DNA of 64,000 nt from Flavobacteriia bacterium 40-80. Lineage in GTDB: Bacteria > Bacteroidota > Bacteroidia > Flavobacteriales_D > Crocinitomicaceae. Positions within the stretch are counted from its first letter, which is position 1. Each line of letters begins with the position of its first letter. Position numbers and translations under genes: made by a program. Under the pieces are notes generated by a model. The model saw nothing but the letters and a program-made list of their open reading frames with translations. It had not been told where the DNA came from and did not search any database. The stretch is from the NCBI GenBank assembly GCA_001899145.1, contig MKVF01000018.1:248001-312000 (forward strand), given 5' to 3'. Positions 53,487 through 61,898 of the stretch are shown piece by piece.

Positions 53487-56342
53487 TTAAAATTTATAAG
53501 AAACACCCAATGATACCGACTGTCCGTAAGTAGTTACCTGCCACAGGTTATCAACGCCTTTGTCATATTTGTAATTACCTCCTAAATCCTGGTAGAAGAT
53601 TAATTTTTGTGCAAGCAGATCCCGGACATTCAGCTTTATTTCAAGTTTGTTGTTTAAGAAGGTATGCGCATATTGCAGGTCGATTAAATGGCGGTGATTT
53701 TCCCATACATCCGGTTCCTGAACATTCCCTACAATGAAGATTCTTCTTCCGACAATGTTATAGGAAATACTCAGCGCACCATTGACTTTCGGAAATTCGA
53801 AAAATAATCCGGCATTGACAATGTACGGGGATTGTCCCTGAAGCGGCCTACTTTTTGCCGTTGCTCCTTGTATGTTTGAAACATCGACGCGGGAACGGAT
53901 TAAGGAAAAATTGGTAAAAACCGTGGTGTTTTTAAGAAAGCTGATGTCTTTTTCAGGAGCGAATGTCGAAAGTTTGATACGATATTCCATTTCCCCTCCG
54001 AAGTTTGTTGCAGAAGAGACGTTGGTATAATATAATTCACTTGCTCCGGATGTCCCCGTCCGGTTTACCAATTCGATCGGATTGATAAAATATTTATAGA
54101 AACCGGATACGGATAACGATTGTCCCGGTGCAGGATAAAACTCGAACCGGATTTCAGCATTATGAATCTTAGCACGTTTCAGCTGCGGATTCCCGGAAAG
54201 GATATTATCCAGCGTATAATTATAGAAGGAGAAAGGTGCCAGCTCTCTGAATTCAGGCCTTGAAACAGTCTGATAATAAGCCAAACGGATATTGATTTTT
54301 TCAATAGGAGAGTAGATGATATTCATGGAAGGAAGCACATCTGTAACTGTTGTATCAATAGTGCGGTCAATGTTTGTCCCGAACTCTGTATAATTAAACT
54401 GCTGTCTGTATGATTCTACCCTCGCACCGCCAACGAATCTTAATTTATTGAAAAACTTAAAGTCGATCATTCCGAAACCGGCATGAAGCATTGTGGATGC
54501 CTGATAGCTGTCACTCACTTTAGTTGATTCATCCAGTTTGAAACCTCCCAGAGAGTCATTTTTTAATCCGAGATTTTCAGGAGCAAAAATGGCATCTTCC
54601 GGTAATGTCAGCAGACTGTTATCAAATGAAGATCCAAGAGGCTTATATCTTGAAAATCCAAGGCTTCGTGCACTGAAATCTCTTGTTCTGAACTGATGGC
54701 TTCCTCCGATTTTGAATTTCAGAAGAGCATTTTTTACTTCTACTTTTTTCTCAAAATCGTATTTGGCATTTGCTATTTTTTCATTCGTAGCTGACCAGAA
54801 CATGTTTCCTGCGGCTGTTGGGATTGTTCCGTTATTCTGAACAACAGCTGTGAATTCCGATTCAGGATCATTGATATCCATTGCACTCTTCTGATAAACG
54901 ATCCTTCTCATATTCGGAATGCTTCTTTTGATATCGCTGTATCCTAAATTCCAGTTCATCTGAAGAAATTCTTTAAACAGCTGATGTTCACCTTCTAATT
55001 GCCCGGTGTACATATTGTTCTGAGTGTACCAGCGGTTAGAAGAGATCTCGTAGAAATGAGGATTATTATCCATTTCCCTCACTCCGTTACGAATCGTGAC
55101 TTTATCCTCGGAGTTTAAGGAGTAAATGTTTTTGAATTTTAATTTATTATTGTTGTTGATTTTGAAATCAAGATTCAACATTGCGCTGTTCAGGACATTC
55201 GTAGTAAATACGGAGTCATTTAATTCTGATCTTAAGACCACTCCTGTGGATTGCTCTTCAAATTCCCTCCGGATATTCTGTCTGGTATCTCTTGAATTTT
55301 GGTAAGTGTAAGCGAATGCGATTCCCAGTTTCTTTTCTCCGAACCGGATCATACGATTCAGGCCATATTGCAGGTTCAGGTTTGGTAAAGCCATTTTGCT
55401 GTTGATTGCCCATGACGGAGTCATGTCTTTTGCAAGGTCGGCTCTCTCTCGTGTGGATAAGCCTGCAAAATCGTTTGTTGAAGGAATAGAAGAAGGAAGG
55501 GCTCTTGAACCATTATCAAAACCAAACCAGTCTGTTTTTGATCCCTGATAAGTTTTATAATTCCTGAATGTGGTCAGTGTGTTATAAGTTCCGGAAACAG
55601 AAATTGTCTGAAAATTTTTGTCTTCTACGTTTTTCGTATTAATAGAAATAACACCACCCGCAAATTCTCCGGGCATATCTGGTGTCGCGGTTTTGTTTAC
55701 CATGATGTTGTCCAGGAATACAGAAGGAAAAATATCGAATGAAAATGCTTTTTTATCACTTTCGGAGCTTGGAAGCGGGGATCCGTTGATGGTTGCAAAG
55801 TTATAACGATCACTTAATCCGCGGATCACTAAAAATTTGTTGTCCTGAATAGAAGCGCCACTGATCCGTTTCAGTGCATCGCTGACTTTTGTATCAGGCC
55901 GTTTTTTGATGTCCTCAGCAGATGTCCCGTCGGTTGCAACTGCGCTGTTTTGTTTTTCTTTTTCCAGGCTGACATTTCCGCTTTCCTTAGCTTTTGTTTT
56001 AATGACAATATCTTCCAGTTGGTTAGAAGGAGCTTTTAATGTAATAACCAAAGGAGCTTCAAGGTAATGATTAGGATTAACTGATAATGTGGCTTCTTCA
56101 AATTCAAACGATTTTACAAGAATGGAAACCGCTTCTCCTTTATATCTGAATGTAAAATTCCCATCCATATCGGAAACAATCTTCTGCTCGATTCCGTTTT
56201 CGGTCACGATGACTTGTGCGCCGATTACCGGTTCCTGAGATTCATCCGTAACCTGCGCTGTGAGGCTCTTTTGCGAGAATGATCCGAAGGGAATCAGGTA
56301 AAAAACTGTTACAAGTAAGTAATAAATAAATTTCATAAACAA
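53487..56342 (-). CDS. TonB-dependent receptor with carboxypeptidase-like N-terminal domain
   Basis: The 951-residue outer membrane protein has a signal peptide (KFIYYLLVTVFYLIPFGSFSQ), a carboxypeptidase-regulatory-like domain (QEPVIGAQVIVTENGIEQK), a plug (KRPDTKVSDALKRISGASIQ, VIRGLSDRYNFATINGSPLP, ATPDMPGEFAGGVISI) and a long beta-barrel ending in Phe (SLGVSYKF). It should import a large or scarce substrate using TonB energy; the substrate is unknown. MFMKF may start at the second Met. It pairs with the secreted cargo gene downstream, a frequent arrangement in Bacteroidota. Confidence 0.92.
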   Translation of the reverse strand: MFMKFIYYLLVTVFYLIPFGSFSQKSLTAQVTDESQEPVIGAQVIVTENGIEQKIVSDMDGNFTFRYKGEAVSILVKSFEFEEATLSVNPNHYLEAPLVITLKAPSNQLEDIVIKTKAKESGNVSLEKEKQNSAVATDGTSAEDIKKRPDTKVSDALKRISGASIQDNKFLVIRGLSDRYNFATINGSPLPSSESDKKAFSFDIFPSVFLDNIMVNKTATPDMPGEFAGGVISINTKNVEDKNFQTISVSGTYNTLTTFRNYKTYQGSKTDWFGFDNGSRALPSSIPSTNDFAGLSTRERADLAKDMTPSWAINSKMALPNLNLQYGLNRMIRFGEKKLGIAFAYTYQNSRDTRQNIRREFEEQSTGVVLRSELNDSVFTTNVLNSAMLNLDFKINNNNKLKFKNIYSLNSEDKVTIRNGVREMDNNPHFYEISSNRWYTQNNMYTGQLEGEHQLFKEFLQMNWNLGYSDIKRSIPNMRRIVYQKSAMDINDPESEFTAVVQNNGTIPTAAGNMFWSATNEKIANAKYDFEKKVEVKNALLKFKIGGSHQFRTRDFSARSLGFSRYKPLGSSFDNSLLTLPEDAIFAPENLGLKNDSLGGFKLDESTKVSDSYQASTMLHAGFGMIDFKFFNKLRFVGGARVESYRQQFNYTEFGTNIDRTIDTTVTDVLPSMNIIYSPIEKINIRLAYYQTVSRPEFRELAPFSFYNYTLDNILSGNPQLKRAKIHNAEIRFEFYPAPGQSLSVSGFYKYFINPIELVNRTGTSGASELYYTNVSSATNFGGEMEYRIKLSTFAPEKDISFLKNTTVFTNFSLIRSRVDVSNIQGATAKSRPLQGQSPYIVNAGLFFEFPKVNGALSISYNIVGRRIFIVGNVQEPDVWENHRHLIDLQYAHTFLNNKLEIKLNVRDLLAQKLIFYQDLGGNYKYDKGVDNLWQVTTYGQSVSLGVSYKF

Positions 56343-56511
56343 ACAACCTTAAAATTTTACTGCAAAGGTTGCTTGATGACTTTAGATGAATATTAAAGTG
56401 AAATTATCGGACTGTTAAATAGGTTTTGCCTTAGTAAAATATTTTTAAAACATAAGACATATATAATTAATATTGAGGTAACATTCTGATGTAATTCTTA
56501 ATTCTGTATTA

Positions 56512-56552
56512 CAAAATTCAAATTCAAAATTCAAATTCAAAATTCAAAATTT
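56512..56552. repeat. Short tandem repeat of GAATTTTGAATTT units at a gene 3' end
   Basis: About three 13-nt units, AAAATTCAAATTC on the plus strand, run across the stop codon of the GGGP synthase gene (stop ends at 56537). The last residues, ENFEF, are part of the same repeat. Longer-period tandem array and CRISPR structure are absent. Confidence 0.75.
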
Positions 56553-57292
56553 TCCTTACTTTTCATCAGCGCAATATCCAGTAAGAACTCCGGATTTTTT
56601 TCAATATGATTACCAATGACAATGACATTGGCCGAATTTTTGAAATTCTGAATATCATCGATTGTGCGGATACCGCCACCAACGATTACGGGATAATCGG
56701 GTAGTTCGTGAGTAGTCATCTCAATAAGAGCAGGAGGCACGGTATTTTTAGCGCCGCTCCCCGCATCGAAATAGATAACTTTTTTCCCCTGCATAACTCC
56801 TGCAATAGCTGTCTGAAGAGCGATTTGCTCTTGCTCTAAAGGAATAGGTGTCGTTTGGCTGACGTAAGCGACAGAACTTTTCGTTCCGCCCTCTATTAAT
56901 ATATATGCAGTCGGTAATATCTCCAGCTTTGATTTGTGAAGTTCGTGGCTGGCAAGAATGTGATGCCCGATCAGATAATCCGGATTTCTTCCTGACAAAA
57001 GGCTCAATAAAAGAATAGCATCGGCATCGGGCGAAATCTGATGGCTGGATCCGGGAAAAATAACCAAAGGAATTTTTGTGTTCTCCTTTAAATAACTTAC
57101 CACATGTTCCATATCTTTTCGGGTAACTGTGCTTCCGCCAATGAAGAAATAATCAATAGAAGCAGCCTGCGCTTTTGAGATCAGAGCGGAAAGTTGCCGG
57201 TCGGTTTCAATTTTTTCCGGATCAATCAGGATAGCGATTTGGCCTTTTTGTGAATTGATACGGTTGAATATTTCGGTTTTATTTCTGTACAA
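56537..57292 (-). CDS. Geranylgeranylglyceryl/heptaprenylglyceryl phosphate synthase family protein
   Basis: The 251-residue TIM-barrel protein is a PcrB/GGGP synthase homologue: AILIDPEKIE, DYFFIGGSTVTRKDMEHVV, PLVIFPGSSHQISPDADAI, AYILIEGG, IYFDAGSGAKNTVP and VIVGGGIRT are family segments that bind glycerol-1-phosphate and the prenyl diphosphate. In archaea this makes the first ether bond of membrane lipids; a bacterial group, including Bacteroidota, makes polyprenylglyceryl phosphates of less clear use. It overlaps the phosphopantetheinyl transferase by 14 nt. Its stop lies in a short tandem repeat. Confidence 0.92.
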   Translation of the reverse strand: MYRNKTEIFNRINSQKGQIAILIDPEKIETDRQLSALISKAQAASIDYFFIGGSTVTRKDMEHVVSYLKENTKIPLVIFPGSSHQISPDADAILLLSLLSGRNPDYLIGHHILASHELHKSKLEILPTAYILIEGGTKSSVAYVSQTTPIPLEQEQIALQTAIAGVMQGKKVIYFDAGSGAKNTVPPALIEMTTHELPDYPVIVGGGIRTIDDIQNFKNSANVIVIGNHIEKNPEFLLDIALMKSKENFEF

Positions 57293-57953
57293 GCGCTTTT
57301 TGATTAAAACTCATTATATAATTGTCCTTTACAAAGGTAAGGATTTCTGTGGTAAACCATTTGCCTTCAATCCTTACATCTGCAAAATAACGGTCTGATT
57401 CTTTGGTGACATGAATATCTTCCTTAAAATCCAGCCCCGGACAACCTGCTGTTTTATAAATAACTTCTTTAATCGTCCAGATTCTTGTTGTCTCCTCTGG
57501 AGAAGATATATCAAATGAAAGCATTTCCTGCGTATTCATAAATTTAGGAGAAAGCTTTACCGCCTTTCCGGAAATGAGTTCTATATCCAGCCCGATGTTA
57601 AAAGGGGCCGCAGCTATACCTATATATATATAAGAATGGCTGATGGAGATAAATTCTTTTTTACTGTTTGCTAAATAAGGAGCGCCATTTTCGGTATAAG
57701 AGATCTCCTCATCCGTGAACAGATGATTTTTTAACCGGATGATTCCCATAAATTCTCTTTTCCTTTTTTCGCTGCTGAAATTTTCAAAACGCGTCTTTTC
57801 GGCTTCAGTCATAAAAGAAAGGTCACTATCAGAAACGGGGTTGTTCTGAATAATTGCAATCCGTACTTCGTTGAAATTTATGTCTTCAATCAAGCAAAAT
57901 GGCATTTCACTAAAATTAAATTTTTTGTAAAGATTATATTTATATAATAGCAA
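57279..57953 (-). CDS. 4'-phosphopantetheinyl transferase superfamily protein
   Basis: The 224-residue protein has the family motifs IGLDIELI (magnesium and CoA site) and WTIKEVIYK, with the split two-domain layout of Sfp/AcpT/HetI-type enzymes. It transfers the phosphopantetheine arm from CoA to acyl carrier proteins. The start codon could be MLLYKYN or MPFCLIED 51 nt later. It overlaps the GGGP synthase gene by 14 nt, so the two are co-translated, although no joint pathway is evident. Confidence 0.88.
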   Translation of the reverse strand: MLLYKYNLYKKFNFSEMPFCLIEDINFNEVRIAIIQNNPVSDSDLSFMTEAEKTRFENFSSEKRKREFMGIIRLKNHLFTDEEISYTENGAPYLANSKKEFISISHSYIYIGIAAAPFNIGLDIELISGKAVKLSPKFMNTQEMLSFDISSPEETTRIWTIKEVIYKTAGCPGLDFKEDIHVTKESDRYFADVRIEGKWFTTEILTFVKDNYIMSFNQKALVQK

Positions 57954-58113
57954 AAGAAATCAAAACTAAATATTAATATGGAGAGATGGAAGAAATTAAT
58001 TTTTTATTAAAAAAAAGCGGATAAATCTTTTTATGAACCGTTGATTATGTTCTAAATTGACTATATTTACGCACTTTTGAAGTAATAGCAAGTATAATTT
58101 TTAAATAGTACTT

Positions 58114-61100
58114 ATGATTAAACGATTACATTTAATTATTTTAATTATCTTTTTATCAGCCACTTATTCTATGGCTCAGGGTGGCTTGGGTAACATAAAA
58201 GGATACGTTAAGGATGGGGATGGAAATCCTCTGGATTATGTTACCGTAATCATCAAACAGGGACAAACGGCAAAATCGAATGTGCTTACGGATGATGAAG
58301 GTATGTATGAGGTTCGGGCGTTGGAACCGGGGAGATATACGATTGTCGTTCCGGCAACAGCGGATTTTCCCGAATATACAATTGAGGATTTCTCGGTGAA
58401 ATCCGATCAGACGAACTACGTTCCTGATATTGTATTGAAAGCAGATGCAAATGAGATCACAGGAGTGAAAATTATTGCCAAAGAACCTTTGATTGATAAA
58501 GGTGGAAGTATGAAATCCACTATTTCAAGAGAGCAGGTGGAGAATCTGGCAGTCCGAAGCCCGGCAGAGATGGTTAAAACCCAGGCTGGGGTGATTGAGG
58601 ACGAAGGTACCGGAGAGATCAGTATTCGTGGATCGCGTCCGGAAGATAATTACTTCTATATAGATGGTGTTAAGGTTCGTGGATCCAGTAATATCCCTAA
58701 AGGAGCAATTGAGGAGATTTCCGTATTCGTATCTGGTTTACCAGCAGCTTATGGTGATGCTACCGGTGGTGTGATCTCGGTTACTACCCGTGGTCCGCAA
58801 GGAAAGTTTTTCGGTAGCGTTGAAGGTGTGACATCAGGTTTTTACTTTAAAGGAAAAGATAAGGACGGATACGATGGAAAAGTAATAGGCTTGGACAAAT
58901 ACGGTTATAATCTTGTTGAGGGACTATTGGCAGGGCCACTTTGGATGCAGAAAGACTCCACAGGTAAAAAAACAAAACCGAGATTAGGATTTTTGGTTAC
59001 GGCGATGTATAATGATATATTAGACAACCGTCCGATGGCTAATGGTGGTAATTACCGTGTTAAAAAAGATGTGAGAGATGAATTATTGGCAAATCCACTT
59101 CGTCAGGATGCTACCGGACAAGGGTCTTATCCGAATGCGGAGTTCCTGAGAGAATCCGATTTCGAGAGAGTGAAGTGGAGAATGAATGCCAGAAGAAGAG
59201 TAATTTCCGGGACAGCAAAATTAGATGTTGCGACAGGCCCGAAAACAAACTTGTCTTTCGGTGGATCCATGAACTATAGCGGTGGTTCTAACTACAACTA
59301 TGAAAACTCTTTGTTCAACTTTAACAATTTCGGAGTTGACAATCAGTTGGACTGGAGGGTTTACGGGCGTTTTACACAACGTTTTATCAATAACTCTGAA
59401 AATGCAAAAATCAGAAGCTTTGTATATACTTTAATGGTGGATTACTCTCAGACAAAACGAGAACTTTATGACCCTAAGCATAAGTACAACTTATTTAATT
59501 ACGGTCATGTTGGTACGTTTATTACAGAAAGAGAGAATTCTTATGAAATGAATTTTGCTACCCAGTCAGCAGTTCACAACGGATTCAGAGATGTAATTGT
59601 TAATTTTACTCCTTCTTCTACCAATCCGGAGCTTGCAGCATATACACAGCAATATTATAATATCTACGCAGGTAACCCTACAGGTCACTACGAAAACTTA
59701 TACCAGATCAATTTAGGAAATGGTTTGAGAAATGGTGACGTTCCAAGAGCTGTTTATAACACTTGGTTTAATATCGGGGCACCTTATAATGGTTTTGCAT
59801 TACAGAATAATGAGCAGTTCCGTATCTCAGGTTCTGGAACGTTGACTGCCGGAAAACATTCCATCACACTTGGTTTCGAATTTGAACAGCGTTTTGACAG
59901 AGGCTGGACGAATGGTTATACTCAGTCAGGAGCTGGAAACGGACCTGTTGGGATCTGGACAGTTGCGCGCCAGCTGGCTAACTTCCACTTAACGGAGCTT
60001 GATCTGAATAATCCGATGATTACCGTTGAAAATGGTATTCAGATTATTAACTATAACCGTTTGAACTCTGGTCACGCATATAATAACGGAGGAGTTTACG
60101 GGGGCAAGAAAAATGGAGACGAACAGTCGTTCTTTGATTATAATTTACGTAAAAAGCTGGGAATGTCAGGTGCCAGCAGCAACTACGTTGATATCGACGC
60201 TTACGATCCTAATATGTACTCTTTGGATATGTTCTCTGCAGATGAGTTGCTGAACTCCGGTAATTCTTTTGTATCCTACTGGGGATATGACCACACAGGA
60301 AAAAGAGTGAAAGGAACAACAGATATCAACCGATATTTCAATGAGTATGATGAAAATGGAAATTATACACGTTTTGTAGGTGCTTTCCAGCCGATTTATG
60401 CTTCTGTGTATGCAATGGATAAATTTGAGTTCAAAAATATGATCTTCAACCTGGGGGTTCGTGTTGACGTATTTGACGCTAATCAGCCGGTATTGAAAGA
60501 TCCATATTTATTATACGGTGCTTATACAGCAGGTGAAGTTAGAAATATGGCTTCCGGAGCAGGATATACCTGGGCGGAAAACTTGCCGACAAGCGTTGGA
60601 GATAACTATGTTGTATATGTAAATGATGTAAATAACCCAACTGCAATCAACGGATTCAGAAACGGTGATACCTGGTATAATGTTAACGGTGACGTAGTAG
60701 ATGATCCTAAATTGATCAGAGGTTCTGCAGGTATTGCACCATGGTTGAAAGATGCGAATAATCAGGTTGTAAATGCAGATGCTTTTACCACTTATAAACC
60801 TCAGATTAATGTGATGCCGCGTATTTCCTTTGCTTTCCCTATTTCAGAGAGAGCATTGTTCAGTGCGCACTATGATATCTTGACGAAGCGTCCTACAACA
60901 GGTTTACGCTTTGATCCGGTGAACTACCAGTTTTTGGAAAACCGTTCAGCAGTGATCTCAAATCCTAATTTGAAGCCGGAGCAGACAATCGATTATGAGG
61001 TTGGATTCCAGCAGGCAATCGGGGATAACTCTTCCATTAAAATTGCAGCTTACTACCGTGAGCAGAGAAATGTGGTTCAGTTAATAAATGTTCAGGAAGC

Positions 61101-61878
61101 TTATCCGAAAACATACAGAACTTACGGAAACAGAGATTTCGGTACGGTAAAAGGAATTATTTTATCTTATGATTTGAGAAGAATCGGTAATGTACGTTTA
61201 TCAGCTAACTATACATTACAATTTGCTGAAGGTACAGGATCAGATGCTACATCTGCAGCAGGTTTGATTAACGCAGGACAGCCGAATCTGAGAAATATTT
61301 TTCCTTATGATTTTGACAGAAGACATTCCTTCGCAATCAATATCGACTATCGTTACGGAAGAGCAAATGATTATAACGGACCGAGAATTAACGACGTAAA
61401 ATTGTTTGAAGGAATGGGGATCAATATCCTGACGAATGTTTACTCAGGTTCACCATATTCTGCACAAACCAATATCACTGACGAAGGTCATTTCAACCCT
61501 CAGTACGCAGGTTTATCAGGAACACTTAATGGTTCCAGATTACCTTGGACTTACCGTTTGGATTTACAAATTGACAGAGTAATTCCTTTAAAAGTAGGTA
61601 AAAAACAGGAAGGACAGGATGACAAACGTAAGCAGGTATATCTACAAGTGTATCTGCGTGTTACAAACTTGTTGAATCAGATGAACATTATTAATGTTTA
61701 CAGAGCAACAGGAAACTGGAACGATGATGGTTATCTGGAAGCTGCTCAATATCAGTTGGCAATCCAGTCTCAGTTGGATCAGGCTGCTTACAGAGATTTT
61801 TATACGATGAAAATCCAGAACGCATCCAACATCAGCATGCCACGTCAGATTCGTTTGGGAGTGAAATTTGATTTTTAA
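58114..61878 (+). CDS. Large TonB-dependent receptor
   Basis: The 1254-residue outer membrane protein has a signal peptide (IKRLHLIILIIFLSATYSMAQ), a carboxypeptidase-regulatory-like domain (GYVKDGDGNPLDYVTVIIKQ), a plug with ISIRGSRPEDNYFYIDGVKV and AAYGDATGGVISVTTRGPQG, and a very long beta-barrel with many Asn/Gly/Tyr-rich loops, ending RQIRLGVKFDF. The substrate is unknown. It starts about 160 nt after the divergent phosphopantetheinyl transferase gene, and a secreted protein gene follows 20 nt after the stop, suggesting a receptor-partner pair. Confidence 0.93.
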   Translation: MIKRLHLIILIIFLSATYSMAQGGLGNIKGYVKDGDGNPLDYVTVIIKQGQTAKSNVLTDDEGMYEVRALEPGRYTIVVPATADFPEYTIEDFSVKSDQTNYVPDIVLKADANEITGVKIIAKEPLIDKGGSMKSTISREQVENLAVRSPAEMVKTQAGVIEDEGTGEISIRGSRPEDNYFYIDGVKVRGSSNIPKGAIEEISVFVSGLPAAYGDATGGVISVTTRGPQGKFFGSVEGVTSGFYFKGKDKDGYDGKVIGLDKYGYNLVEGLLAGPLWMQKDSTGKKTKPRLGFLVTAMYNDILDNRPMANGGNYRVKKDVRDELLANPLRQDATGQGSYPNAEFLRESDFERVKWRMNARRRVISGTAKLDVATGPKTNLSFGGSMNYSGGSNYNYENSLFNFNNFGVDNQLDWRVYGRFTQRFINNSENAKIRSFVYTLMVDYSQTKRELYDPKHKYNLFNYGHVGTFITERENSYEMNFATQSAVHNGFRDVIVNFTPSSTNPELAAYTQQYYNIYAGNPTGHYENLYQINLGNGLRNGDVPRAVYNTWFNIGAPYNGFALQNNEQFRISGSGTLTAGKHSITLGFEFEQRFDRGWTNGYTQSGAGNGPVGIWTVARQLANFHLTELDLNNPMITVENGIQIINYNRLNSGHAYNNGGVYGGKKNGDEQSFFDYNLRKKLGMSGASSNYVDIDAYDPNMYSLDMFSADELLNSGNSFVSYWGYDHTGKRVKGTTDINRYFNEYDENGNYTRFVGAFQPIYASVYAMDKFEFKNMIFNLGVRVDVFDANQPVLKDPYLLYGAYTAGEVRNMASGAGYTWAENLPTSVGDNYVVYVNDVNNPTAINGFRNGDTWYNVNGDVVDDPKLIRGSAGIAPWLKDANNQVVNADAFTTYKPQINVMPRISFAFPISERALFSAHYDILTKRPTTGLRFDPVNYQFLENRSAVISNPNLKPEQTIDYEVGFQQAIGDNSSIKIAAYYREQRNVVQLINVQEAYPKTYRTYGNRDFGTVKGIILSYDLRRIGNVRLSANYTLQFAEGTGSDATSAAGLINAGQPNLRNIFPYDFDRRHSFAINIDYRYGRANDYNGPRINDVKLFEGMGINILTNVYSGSPYSAQTNITDEGHFNPQYAGLSGTLNGSRLPWTYRLDLQIDRVIPLKVGKKQEGQDDKRKQVYLQVYLRVTNLLNQMNIINVYRATGNWNDDGYLEAAQYQLAIQSQLDQAAYRDFYTMKIQNASNISMPRQIRLGVKFDF

Positions 61879-61898
61879 TAATTGAAATAATTTATATT

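Noticed and set aside
56512-56552. Possible CRISPR or minisatellite
   Set aside because: Repeat units are 13 nt, contiguous and few, with no spacers; it is a low-complexity tract.
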